A stretch of DNA of 64,000 bases from Vitrella brassicaformis (lineage: Eukaryota > Sar > Vitrellaceae), in contig CDMY01000581.1 in assembly GCA_001179505.1 (NCBI GenBank), positions 8,726-72,725 on the forward strand, given 5' to 3'. Position 1 is the stretch's first letter, and each line of letters begins with the position of its first letter. Below the pieces are notes generated by a model. It ran no database searches and had not been told where the DNA came from. It was given only the letters and a program-made list of their open reading frames with translations. The position numbers and the translations under genes were made by a program. Shown piece by piece: positions 20,804-32,821 of the stretch.

Positions 20804-23353
20804 CTATCGCTGCAGAGGCTGGCCCCACGAGTAGCCAAGGGTGCGTGTCATGACCACACGAGATATCGGGGGTCGCCAAGGCAACGCTTGCGTGTGTGGG
20901 GCGTGGTAAAATAGCACCTGTGGCGGCTGTGTCATGACACAACCACCACCACCGCCACCACCACCAGAAGGCCCCCTGTGTGTCTGCTCTGGTGAGTGTC
21001 CACCACACAGCTGTGGCGCCCTGTACACCACCATGGGTGACGCATACGTGGCCGGATAGTGGGGAGCCTTTGCAATCGGGATGGCATGTGTCGACGCAGA
21101 TGGGTTGAGCGTGGGCTTTGTTGACGGGAGGGCCATATAGGACGGCGACGGGGCCATGGTGAGAGCCGACGTGCCAGCGACAGTGGACATGCCATGAGGC
21201 GCACGAGAAGGGCGCGAAGAAGACGGGGCGATCGGGGGCCGGCGGAAGGCGGTCGCCGGCATACGGCAGCCACTGGCAGCTGCTTTGTGGACATGGACGT
21301 TGGTGGTGGGGCCGCTCGTCGTGGTTGCTGCGGCGGTTTCCGCCGTTGAGGTGGTGGCAGGGCTGGTGCTGTCCTCGACCAGCTCATAGTGTGAGTCGAT
21401 GCATGCGAGGACGCTGAGGTGGTGCCAGTCGAGGGGCTTTCTGGGACCGCCCTTGCTGTGCACATGGGCCTGCAGGTGGTCGAATGCCCTCTGCAGGGCT
21501 TGTGCCTTGGCCTCCCATGAGCCATAGCAGTGCACCAGCTGAGTCAAATACCTGACATAGATCGAACAGCGGGGCACACCGAGACGTGGTCATGTTTGTG
21601 TGTCAGTCAGTGTATGTATGCAGTCGTGCATGCTGACCGACCGACCGGTTGGCGAGTGTGAGGAAGTCGTCTGCCTGTCTGGCCAGCAGGGCCACCCTCA
21701 TGAGCTCCCCCGCCCACGGCGCGGCTGCCACAGCTGTCACATCAGGACACCGCGACTGCACCAAACACACGGCAAATCTTACCCTTAACCACCACCACCA
21801 CGGCAAACACCATACACACACACTTCCCTCTCTCTGCTCTGCATCTGTCTGTATGTCACCCTACCTGGACGAAGTCAAACATGACCTTGCCGCTGTCCAT
21901 GGCCTGCGTCACCCAGGTCTTCCTCTGCGGGTGGGGCCCACACAGTGTCGGCACTTTCTTCTCGTAATACACACGCCGGCCCTGCCGCTCACCCAGCCCA
22001 CCCTCCTCCCAGAACAGCACGCGGGCCTTTTTGATGGTGTCGCTGAAGGACAGCCCCGCGAAGAGGCGGGAGATGAGGTGGTGGGCGGCGGCGTACAGCC
22101 AGTGCTGCCGCCCGACGATGAGGATGATCTCGTTGACGAAGTACGACACGGCACTCCGCCACGTGTTGACGTCGGGCTCGATGAAGGTGTCCTTGAGCGC
22201 CTCAAACTTCCTCTCGAGCCGGCGTTCGAGATCGAGGAGCTTGTGCAGCTCATCTCCCTCACGCACGTGGCCGCACTCATCGCACCTCCACTGCCACTCG
22301 CCCGGCTCGTCGGGCCCGCTTGACTGCGATATGCGTGTGGGCGTGACGGCTGCGGTGCATTTGGGGCAGGGGAATGCCCTTGAGGGGTCGGTGGGCCGTT
22401 GGCATCGCTCGCAGAGGCACCAGAAGCCCTTGACCTTCATGAGTCGTCTTTGCCTGTAGGGGGTGCTGGCGTAGAGGCAGTCGATGTAGGACATGTGGAG
22501 AGACTCGCCCGCACTGACACACAGACAGACAGACAAACAGACAAACAGGCCAGGCCAAACACGGAGTGGATATGGTCATGGCTGACTCATTGAGCTCGCT
22601 GCTTGTCTGTCTGTCTGTCTGTCTGTCTGTCAGCATGGATGTGTGTTGTGTATGCATTCACCTACCGTACCGGAGTTTCCGTAGGGTGGTGTAGACGAGA
22701 TCCCCGTCGACGTTGCGATAGCCAACATTCGGACTACACGAGTGGTTGGCCAGCTTGCCCTTCCTGCATCCATCCAATGCAATCAATGCACACGCCGAAT
22801 GTAGTGATTGGACTGACACACAAATGCGGCCGTCTTAACCGTCCTCACCTGTAGAGACCCCAGCCCTCTTGCACCGGCTTGCGTGAAGGCGCCCCAGGGA
22901 ACAGCCTCAGCAGCACATGGGGAGGCACCGCGTGGCCATTGACCTTCATCAGCGCATAGAACCTCTCGAAGTCTCGCCCCTCCTCCTCGCTCATCTCCAG
23001 CCGCCTCGCCACCCGCTGGCACTGGTCCCTCGCGGCACTGTCGAGCACATTCGTCTCCTGGATGAACTCGTCCAGCACCGCATGCTTGGCTGGCGTGAGG
23101 GAGCGAAAGGTGTGCACCACGTCGACGAGCTCAAGGCCACAGGCAGCCACCTGATGATCATGGTCCATTCATTCATGCTGTGGGCTGGCTGCACCTGCAG
23201 CTGCGTGTGTGGGTCACTTACGGGGTGGTCTCTGAGGACGATTTGCCCTTCTTCGACGTCCTGCAGTGCGTAGACCTCCTCGCCACCAAAGGCATCGGCA
23301 CGCACGCCGCACATGTCAACCGAGGACGCGCCGTTCATCATTGTGTGATTCAT
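20804..23353 (-). CDS. SET-domain protein, SMYD-like without MYND finger
   Basis: Exons on the minus strand encode a SET-domain protein, a family of lysine methyltransferases using S-adenosylmethionine. The first exon has several possible ATGs (23353, 23341, 23338) and contains the SET-N sequence FGGEEVYALQDVEEGQIVL. After a helical insert, the catalytic SET-C half reads LANHSCSPNVGY and GESLHMSYIDCLYAS, both hallmarks of the SMYD/SET5 group. Cys clusters follow (CLCERC, CPKC, CDEC), more than the usual three post-SET cysteines. A helical C-terminal region (ESWEAK-like YGSWEAKAQALQRAF) precedes a long Ser/Thr/Pro/Gly-rich tail ending WGQPLQR. No MYND zinc finger is visible between the SET halves. 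The substrate is unknown. Confidence 0.82.
22520..22631. repeat. Inverted (ACAG)n / (CTGT)n arms inside an intron
   Basis: An ACAG-type run (22520-22549) is followed about 55 bp later by a perfect (CTGT)n run (22604-22631). Together they make an inverted repeat that could fold into a hairpin in the intron of the SMYD-like gene. Most other introns carry only one polarity of this repeat. Confidence 0.7.
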
Positions 23354-24114
23354 CTGGTGACGGTAATCAAACGGCTCAATCCCCCATATATCGTCACAAG
23401 GGCCAGCCTAAATCGTCTTTCTGCGAGCTCAGAAAGCATGCGAATGGATCGCCTGAGGACGACGTTTCCCACATTTGATTGGGATTTCCCATTGAGATGC
23501 CCCTTGTCCACAAATCTGCCAGCACGCATTGCAGATCCAACAAATTGCACGCTGAGAACTGCTGAGGTGACTCTCCCCTTCCTCCCTCCCGCCTGCCTCT
23601 CCCCTCCCTCCCCCCATACTCCCACTCATCTCACAGCATTTGCACTCAAGAAACACACGCAAGAAAGTGGATGGGCCCTCTACCTACATGGGGATCGAAA
23701 ACTGGGACCTAAGACACACACATGATGTATGTGATGTGATGGCATTGATTGCATGGAAGAGGCACATGCACATGCAGAGCCAGGCAGCCGTCTCTCTCTT
23801 TGTGGGGTGGGTGGTGGTCTGGTCTGTTCGTGACCTGATTTGCAGGTCATCCCAGCTGCCAGGCCACACCCCACACACAACCAACGAAGACTGGCACTCA
23901 TACACACGTGTGCGCATCGATCACACAGCCAGCCTTTTGAAAACAGACACAGCCACGCAGCCACGCACCCCCCAGCGCGCCATGCATAGTGCATAAAGGG
24001 TGGGTGGAACAATGCTGACCTGACCCCTCTTCGTTCAACAAACCACCGCACACACACAGACACAGACACAGACCCAGACCCGGACACGGACACACAGACC
24101 TGCATACGTATACG
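23354..24114. other. Intergenic region
   Basis: No exon could be supported. It has a CT-rich run (23570-23630) and CACA/GACA runs near 24045-24100. It separates the start of the SMYD-like gene from the 3' end of the GH36 gene on the same strand, so it should hold the SMYD promoter near its left end. Confidence 0.45.
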
Positions 24115-27100
24115 TCACACGACGGCCCTCGACGAGACGCTTCGTGGTATCTCTTGCTCCTCAAGCAGTGCGAGCAGTGTGGTGCCAGGGCCGTCCCTCG
24201 ACTTGCGCTTGTTGAGGACGGGGCTGCTGGCCCCGCCAGGCGGCAGGACGACCTGTGTGGACGCTATGTGTGTGTGGGCGGTGATCTCAAATAGACAGCT
24301 GTCGCCGTCAAACTCCAACTTGATCGGCAGACCACAGTTGAGCAGCGCCTGCACATGCAACACATACATATTCACAGGCACACACATGTCTACAGCCAAC
24401 GTGTTATGTGTGTGTACCTTCCCGCTGATTTCGATGGTAGGCTTGCCGAACTGGTAGACGGGCCGGTGGGGGTCCTCCGCAAACTGAACAGACGTTATGC
24501 GCCTGGCATACAGACACACAAAGGACAAAGGACAAAGGACAAAGGACAAAGCAAACAAAGTGCCTCTCCACCCGCCCCTATTCAGACACGTGTGCACGCC
24601 CCACCCACCCATCTACCTGATGGTGGTGGGCACCAGCTCACTGACGGTATACTTCTCATCAGGGTCAAGACCACGCAACTAAAGGACACACACACACACA
24701 CACACACACTCTGTGTCTGGGAAGGGCGTGTGTGAGGGGGCTCGCTTCACTCACTCACCCTGAGGCGTGGTAGGTATCGTCCCGGGCTCTTCTTGAAGGA
24801 TATGAATGCGAAGACGAGTGCCTTGAGTCGGTCGGGGGTCACAAACATCCACGCAGCCACACTGCTGGAGCTGTCGAAGGGGTTCCACAGCCGATAGAAA
24901 TCTATGGAGACCACAGATGACATGACACAGAGAGAGACACATGACTTGACATGTGCGGGCCCGGCCGCTGGCTGACGTACCTCCCTGGAAGATGATGGGC
25001 GCCAGCCTGGTCCTCAGCCGATTCATCGCCTTCAACTGCTCCTTCTGCCATCCCAAACACACCACATCACACACATAGTCATTATGACACTCGCACAGCA
25101 CATGCCTTGTGCGTGCGTCGATCCATCCATGGGATGCGATGCGATCACAACTGACTGACCTCTACGGCACTGATCTCTTTGGTGAGGTCGAGCTCGTACC
25201 CAAACGTGCCACACAAGGCAACCACAAAGCGGGTCTTGAGCGGCGTGTGACGAAACGTCTGGAGAGACAGACCAACACACAGAGCACACACACGCATTCG
25301 GCCTCTCTCTCTCTTTATCTCTCTCCCTGTCCGCTTTCAGGTGAGTGTTACATTAGTTACCTGGTGGTTTGGCACGGTGGACACGTGTGAGCCGATGGCT
25401 GATATGGGGTAAGCAAGGCTGGTGCCGTACTGGATGCGGATGCGCGAGAGTGCGTCGGTGTTGTCGCTGCACCATATCTGCGGGGAGTACTTGAGCATCG
25501 CCACGTCGAACCGACCACCACCACCCGCACAGTTCTCGATGATGACGTGGGGGAACCGTGCACGCAGCATCCGGAACACCTCATACACGCCCAACACATA
25601 CCGGTGAAACACCTCACCCTGACAGAACAGATAGATCCATGCATTCATTGACAGACAGACAGACCCCACACACGCATTGTGTGTGGGTGGGGGTGGGTGG
25701 TAGGGTACCTACCTGTTTGGCGGGTGAAAGCTGCCTTGAGTAGACTTCGGTGAGGTGTCTGTTGCAGTCCCACTTGACGTACTCGATGTTGGCGCTCATC
25801 AGTATCGCCTCCAGCTTCCGATAGATATAGTCACGAACCTACCCACCCACACACACACACCACACACACAGATGGGTGTGTGTGAGCGGGTGGATGGCGC
25901 TGTGCTGTGCTGCCCCAAGCGTACGTACGTCTTTGCGCGTGAAGTCGAGCACGAGTTGGTTCCTCCCCTCTGACCGCGACTTGCCGGCCTGCCCCAGTGC
26001 CCACTCAGGTTTGGCCTCGTACAGTTTGCTCTGCACCGATATCATCTCGGGCTCCACCCAGATGCCGAACTTGAGACCCAAACCATTCACCTCGTCCACC
26101 AACGCCTTCAGACCTATGTAACACAAACCGACAAAGAGAGAAAGAGAGAGCATTGATGCGTCGGTTATGTGTGGGTGGCGGACCTTTTGGGAGTTTCCTG
26201 AAGTCGACATCCCAGTCGCCGAGTGAGGTGTACTCGTCGTCACGCCTGCCGAACCAGCCGTCGTCGACCACTAGCAGCTCCACGCCAATCCTGACACACA
26301 CACACACACACACACATGGATATCTTCCAGTGTGGTGGTGTGTGGTGTGGTGTGGGTCTCACTGACTCTTTGGCTTCTTTGGCGATCTGCATGATGTTGT
26401 CGTGCGTCTGCTGGAAGTAAAAGGCCTCCCTGTGTGACCGACCGATGCATCATTCATTCAGACACACACCTTGTGTCTGTCTGTCTTTCTGTCTGTATGT
26501 GTGTGTGTGTGTGTGTGTTGTGTGTTGTGTGTGGCTGACCATGTGTTGAGCAGTATCGGGCAGACCCAGTTGCCCCTGAACTCCTGAGGGATGACATGTG
26601 TCCGAATCAGCTTGTGCAGCTGCTGGCTCATGTACGTCAGACCTACACAGAACAACACAACACCACACCACACCACACAATCAGACACACAACACAACAT
26701 CCATCCCATTCAATCTGTCCTGTCTCTGGTTGCCTGACCGTCGCTGGAGTAGGCCATGATGCATTCAGGCGACTCGAGTGAGCCGCCGGACGCCAGTGAC
26801 CATGAGAAATGGTCAGGGTTGATGCCGATGTTCAACCGCACCCTCCCCGTCTCGGTCTTCTCGACCTCTATGCGGTGGTTGCCGCTGTACATGAGGGCAA
26901 ACCCATAGACCTCGCCCCTGTCCTCTTCGGGCGGCGTGTCGCCCCTCGCTATGACGGCGAACGGGTTGTGCTGGTGGCTCGACGTCCCCCGACGGCTGTC
27001 CACACCTCGGTAGCCCTCCACTATCGGCTGAACAGTCACCTGCCTGATACACACACACAGAGAAAGAGAGAGAGAGAGAGTGCGTGTGTCTTTGCCCGGC

Positions 27101-29021
27101 TGTGTGTCTGGTATAGACACCTTTCGGCAGCCCATTCCCCTGGGAGGTGCAGGAAGTGGTATGCGTCTGACTCGAAGTCGACGGTGGCTGAGGCAAGTTT
27201 GAGCACCGTCACGCCGCCCGCACCACGGGGGGCCTTGTTGCGGATAACGGTGCGGCGAACGATGATGTCGAAGTCCTGTCAGACAGATGATGGATGGACC
27301 ATGAATCGATGCATGGGCTGTGTTGTGTCTGTGGCGTGGGGCTGGATTTGTGTTTCACCCACCCACTCACGCACTCACCTCATACACTGTGTAGTGCAAA
27401 TCGACCTCGAGGTCAGTGAACGGGTCAGCCAGGGTCACGATCAGCGTCGCCGCATCCGTCTACACACACATACACACGCCCCTCCATCCATCCATCCATC
27501 AGCGAACGGTCGCATCTACCTACCTGCACGGAGAATTCGTCTCCGACGATGGGCATTCCGCATCCCATGGGCACCACCCCCAGCATCACACGGTGGGTCT
27601 TGTACAGCATGGGCGATATGTGGCTCCCGTCAGCATACATGACCCGAAAACTGGGAATGCGGTAATCACCCGTACCTGCACACACACACACACACACACA
27701 CACGCAGACACACACACACAGAGAGAGAGAGAGAGAGTCCCTGTGTGTCTGTGTCGGCCAGCCCAGGAGGAATCACCAACCATAATCGGAAAACTCGAGC
27801 AACTTGGTGTTGCGTCCGACCCTCTCCAGCCCAGGAGGAATCCGCGACATGGAGGTCTGTTCCTCCCCCTGCTGCTTGACCGCCCCCGGCTCCCTGACCT
27901 CCCAGGCGTCCTTCTTGGCCGAGGCCGCCTTGAGCCGCGTGTCGGCGATGTCGTTCATGAGCTTGGCCACCGCCTCCTCAAAGAGCAAGGCGCGCTCGTC
28001 CTCTGTCATGGGGATGAAGGCCGTGGTGTTCATCTGGGGCCCCTCGCCCTCGGCCATCTCCCGCTCCCTTAGCAACCGCCGCTGCTTCATCGCCAGCAGA
28101 CGCCAACAGGCGTTCTCAAGACGGCTGAATGAATGAGTGAACGACATACATGGGGTGGACAGACAGATATCGGTGGATGGATCGGTGGATGGATGGTGTG
28201 CCGAGTCTGTGTGTCTGTGTGTCTGTGTGTGTGTGCGTGCGCGTGTGTAGGTACCTGGCTTCTTCATTGTAGTGGTGCCTCTGCATCATGGTGGCGGCCT
28301 TCCATGTGTTCCGGTTGCTGTCGCGCGATTGACGCTGTGCAACAGACAGACAGACAGACAGACAGACAGGTACTCATCCCTGGCTGTACAGTGCACTGAC
28401 TGCATCTGGGTGGGTGCGGTGACCGCACCTTGAGTATGTCGGACACGACGAATATGTGCGGTTTGAAGGTCTCTGCCTTCTCCGGGATGGGGTCGAAGGG
28501 CAGCGATATGTTGGTGTGCCGCAGGAAATCCAAATCATCGTCGGGCTGCAGACGCACACCCCAATACAGATGCTCCAGCCACCTGCACCAACCGATGAAT
28601 GCATCACACACGCACACACACACGAGGCCACACACGAGTCCACGATTTCGTGTGCATGGTGTGGTGTTTGTCATTGTGCACCCGTGTTCGTCGACTCTGA
28701 ATGAGTACTGGCAAGTGCGGCAGAGGAGGTCAAACCGCCGCTGCTGCGCATTGAAATGCACCGAACGAAACGACTGAAGCTGCGAACGACCCGGCCTGCA
28801 ACCAACCAACCAATCAACCAATCAATGAGCCAATGAACCAATCAATTGATGACACACACAGTCGGCGCAGCAAAGCGCAGCGCACATCCACACGCGAATG
28901 CATCTTCTGACTGCTTATGTGCACGGGTGTGTGTGAGATGCATGACTTGACTCACTGACCCGAGAGAACTGAAGCTGTTGCTTCTGTATAAGGAGTTCGC
29001 ATTATCGCCGCGATGACCCAT
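24115..29021 (-). CDS. Alpha-galactosidase, glycoside hydrolase family 36, bacterial type
   Basis: The enzyme would remove terminal alpha-1,6-galactose from raffinose-type sugars by a retaining mechanism. About twenty short exons cover the whole GH36 subgroup I protein. Seen in order: [21 protein letters not shown] and [11 protein letters not shown] (beta-sandwich), LLEFSDYG then [34 protein letters not shown], and [17 protein letters not shown]-like [17 protein letters not shown] in the barrel. Then come [26 protein letters not shown], the nucleophile Asp in [12 protein letters not shown] (codon 25767-25769), the CAGGGGRFD loop, the acid/base Asp in WCSDNTDAL (25463-25465), VPNHQ and [10 protein letters not shown]. 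The C-terminal beta-domain is extended by a tail ([20 protein letters not shown]). No signal peptide is seen at [16 protein letters not shown]. Such full-length sequences are best known from bacteria and fungi. Confidence 0.93.
24518..24551. repeat. (ACAAAGG)n tandem repeat
   Basis: About five copies of a 7-bp unit ACAAAGG lie in an intron of the GH36 gene. No coding role is apparent. Confidence 0.85.
27758..27842. repeat. 17-bp direct repeat across an exon/intron edge
   Basis: The sequence CCAGCCCAGGAGGAATC occurs exactly twice, at 27758-27774 and 27826-27842, 68 bp apart. The right copy codes for RIPPGLE in the GH36 exon (minus strand). The left copy lies just inside the following intron. 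Confidence 0.85.
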
Positions 29022-29174
29022 CACGACAACAAAACAGCTCAGATCTTGGTCTCAAATGGCGAGCTTGAGGCTAAGCTCGCAAATTTGAGTGGGCGTTCGT
29101 TCGTTGTGTGAGTAACGGGCCAGATCCCTTTCCAGATGTCAAGATCTCCGGTTGATCTTTTCTGATTCCGTCCG

Positions 29175-32100
29175 ATGGATTCATCAATCAGCCTCCGTGC
29201 GGTGGGCGCTGGGCTTGACCCGCTGAGCGCCCTCAGCAGACAGTTCACCGCCGCAAAGAAGCCGCCGTCTAATGCCGGCGATGCGGCAAGAGAGCCGACA
29301 TCGCCCGGAGAAGAAGTGCTGCTCGAGGTAGCCACTGACAGACCGCGCGTGGCCAGGCAGATGGGCAGATGGACACACAGGGTGGTGCAGGGCAGGCAGC
29401 CGGGGTGTTTGGATGAATCAACGCCTCGTGACACACGCCACACAGACGTTGTGTGATCTTGTCTGTGCCTTGTCTGCCTGTCTGTCTGTCTGTCTGTCTG
29501 TCTGCAGGTAACGTCAGGTGCGACGATGGGTCCGCACTCGTCCTTGCTCAGTGGCCGCACGCCGTCCCACCCTCCTCCCCCTCCAAGCCCCACATATCCA
29601 CCCACACCCACACCCATACCTGCACCCGTAACCATGCCGCCACCGCAGCAGCACCACCAGCAGCAGCAGCAGTATCAAATGCCGGAGGAAGATCGGCAGC
29701 AAACCTCTCAACCTCCCCGTCCGTTGCGTCAGGTCCCGCTGCTGCCTGGCGAGAAGGAGCACATGCGGCTGGAGCATGCCCTGCTGTCCATTAGTGGTGG
29801 TGGGGTGCTGGACGGACGGCTGGTGCTGACGAGTGGGCGGCTGTGGTTCGAGCTGACAGACGTCCGTGTGCGAAAGGGGGAGTGGTGGGTGGAGCGGTGT
29901 GGGTACCTGGAGGTGCATCTGGGGTCTGTCGACAAGATCGAGGTGAACCCCGAGAGAAGGGGGGTGTCGGGGCGACAGAAGGTGCTGCTCAGTGCCGTCA
30001 CTGACCCACTCGTGCTAGAGGTAGGTAGGTAGGCGATAGATAGGAGGGGAGAGGGAGGCCAGATGGATGGTGGATGGCGTCATTCGTTCATCAGGTAACG
30101 ACTAAGGATGGCCGCAGGCTGCGCTTCATCATCCACGAACCGCGGAAACAGCAGGTCAGTCAGTCATCCCTTTCATCGATCTATCCGTCCGCCCGCCCAT
30201 CCGCTCGTCCATCCATCAGATAGCCCAGGAGGTGTATCGTGTGGCCTTCCCCACCCGGCTGGCGGACGTCTTCGCCCTCGACCAGCGACGCCAGACATCC
30301 AAAAACCACCCGGCGCGCACACACAAGGCGTCTCACGAGGAGACCCCCGAATCAACGGCACTCCAGCCAATGGTGCATCAGCAGCAGCAGCAGCAGCATG
30401 GCGGGCTGGGCGAGAGGGGCTGGGATGCGTGGGGCCACCATCAGGAGGATGAGAGCGGGTGGAGTCTGTATGACGCTGTCGCCGAGTACAGGAGGATGGG
30501 TGTGGAGGAGAACAGCAGGAAGAGGGAAAAGGAGGGAAGTGGTCACGGTCATGGTCTGCCGCCGCCATCCACCAGGGTAAGAGAGGGAGAGTAAAGGGGT
30601 GGCCCTGCTGTGTGTCGTTCATGGCCACCGTTGATGTGTGTCGTGTGTGCAGTTGTGTGTTCGATACACCAATTTGGACTACTCGTTGTGTGACACGTAT
30701 CCCCCGGTGTTTGTGGTGCCGTCTTCCATCACTGACGACCAACTCAGACGAGTCAGTCAGGCACTCACTCACTCACTCACTCACACACGCACACACAACA
30801 TAGCCATGGATGGGTGCACGCGTGCGTCAGGTAGCTGCCTTCCGGTCTCGCGGCCGTCTGCCCGTCATGAGCTGGCGAAACCCATACACAGACGCCACGC
30901 TGTGGCGATCAAGGTAGCCAGGGGCAGACACACATGTGCAGGCTGGTGCACCCACTGCACTGGTTTGTGTGAATGTGTGTGTGTCGCGTCATTTGTGTGC
31001 CAGTCAGCCGAAGACGTCTCTGAAGCGGTGTGAGGACGACGAGCTGCTCGTGGCCCACCTGGCGGGCGGCCAAACCGACAGGCCCCTCTTGCTCATCGAC
31101 GCACGACCATTCGCTAACGCCATGGCCAACAGGGTACCCTCCCTCCCCACAGTATATATGCGGCCCATTTTGCGCATGTGCGTGCCCACGTATGTGTGTG
31201 TAGGCTGGTGGTGCAGGGTGGGAGACTGCGCCGTACTACCGTTGCGCGGTCAAGTATGCGGGCATCCCCAACATCCACGGTGTGCGTCAGGCCTGGCAGG
31301 CCATGGTCGCCGCTGTCAACAAGGGGCTGGACGAAATGATGGAGGAGACCACACTCAATGGGGGTGGGGGCATGGCTGGGGGTGGGAGCGACATGCAAGC
31401 CATGATGAACAGCTATGCCAAATGGGGCACACAGGTACCACACACACAGAGAGAGAGAGGGAATGAGATGGATTGAGTGTTGTGGTGACCTGTGTATACT
31501 CTGCAGGTGGACAGCTCGCATTGGTACGAGTACGTGTGCATCATCCTGCATACGGCATCTGAGATGGTGGACGAGCTCCACAGCAGCGAGGGGCGTTCGG
31601 TCTTCACCCACTGCAGCGACGGGTGGGACCGCACGGCTCAGCTGACCAGTCTGTGCATGATCTGCCTCGACCCCTACTACCGCACCATCAGAGGGCTGCT
31701 CATACTCATCGAACAAGTAAGTCAGCTTATGAGCAAGTCGTGAGCAACACATACACATGGTGCTTGTGTGTGTCAATATATGGCAGGAGTTTCTGTCGTT
31801 TGGTCATCGGTTCCACACGCGATGCGGCCATCCGGCGCCCATCGAGTCGAGAGGGCCGCAGGGCGATGATCAACGCTCGCCAATCTTCATTCAGGTGAGG
31901 TACCCCTGCCTCCTTGTGAATGAGACGAACCGGGCCCCGGCCGCCTGCATCGCATTCCTGTTTGTTTGGTGGGCTGTGTCGTGTCGTGTCGTGTCGTGTT
32001 GTGTTGTGTTGTGTGTATGCATCAGTGGTTGGACTGCGTGTATCAGTTGTGGCATCAGCATCCGTGTGCCTTCGAGTTCGACGCCTCACTACTCACATGC

Positions 32101-32694
32101 CTCGCAGAACACGTCTACTCGTGCCAATTCGGCACATTCCTTCTCGACTCCCACAAAGTGAGTGACCCCAATTAACCCACACAGACAGACACGCCACACA
32201 TCAACCAACACATGTGCATGTGCCTCTCCTCTCCCCCCTCTGGTGTAATGTCGTTCAGGAGCGAGAGGACTTCCACATCTCCCGCCGCACCCCCTCTCTG
32301 TGGCGTCACATCCTGGACCGCACAGACAGCTTCGCCAACCCCTTCTACAACCCTGCTTACTCGGCCACTGGGGATGACGCACAACACACTACTGCAGGGG
32401 ATGGTGTTGGTGTTGGTTTGGGTGAGCCTCTGCGGATCCACGCCAGCCTGCCGTGTATGCGGGTGTGGGGGCAGTACTGGTTCAGGTAGGTACTCACACA
32501 TCAACAGACGAATGACACACCTCGGCCGGGCCATGTGGATGCGTGTGTGTGTTGTGTGTGTGTGTTGAGTTAGGTATCATCCGTTGCATGAGTTCTACGA
32601 GCACCGGTCCCTTCAGTACATGTATCATGACGCACGTCGGTCCATCACGACACGTATCATGACGCGCGTGGGTCCATCACGACACGTATCATGA
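29175..32694 (+). CDS. Myotubularin-family phosphoinositide 3-phosphatase
   Basis: The protein would dephosphorylate PI3P or PI(3,5)P2 on endosomal membranes. Exons run from an ATG at 29175 (MDSSISLRAVGAGLDPLS) through a Pro/Gln-rich linker into a PH-GRAM domain (LEHALLSISGGGVLDGRLVL ... LRFIIHEPRKQQ). The phosphatase domain starts near CVRYTNLDYSLCDTYP. It contains RGRLPVMSWRNPYTDATLWR, LLIDARPFANAMANR and the active-site loop HCSDGWDRT with the catalytic Cys at 31612-31614, so the enzyme should be active rather than a pseudophosphatase. Downstream are FLSFGHRFHTRCGH, FDASLLTCLAEHVYSCQFGT and YHPLHEFYEHRSLQYMY. The last codons and the stop (32692-32694) lie inside a 32-bp tandem repeat. No FYVE or coiled-coil extension is seen. 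Confidence 0.92.
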
Positions 32695-32697
32695 CGC
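32622..32697. repeat. 32-bp tandem repeat at the 3' end of the myotubularin gene
   Basis: A unit starting GTATCATGACGC recurs at 32622, 32654 and 32686. The first two copies are nearly identical over 32 bp and the third is partial. The period is not a multiple of three, so each copy is read in a different frame, and the third supplies the TGA stop. Confidence 0.9.
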
Positions 32698-32821
32698 TGT
32701 CCATGTGTATGTCATTGATGTCTGCGATGACTGACTGTCGCCCATAGTGGGGGGGGGGGGCATGTGTGAGCCCATTTCGCGTGGGCATTGATGGGCTGTG
32801 GTGTGGCGTTGTGTGGACTCG

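Noticed and set aside
20804-21050. Gly- and Ser-rich tail of the SMYD-like protein as a separate gene
   Set aside because: It is in frame with the upstream helical exon and needs no start codon of its own.
26809-27642. A 277-codon plus-strand frame
   Set aside because: Antisense to well-supported GH36 exons and their introns.
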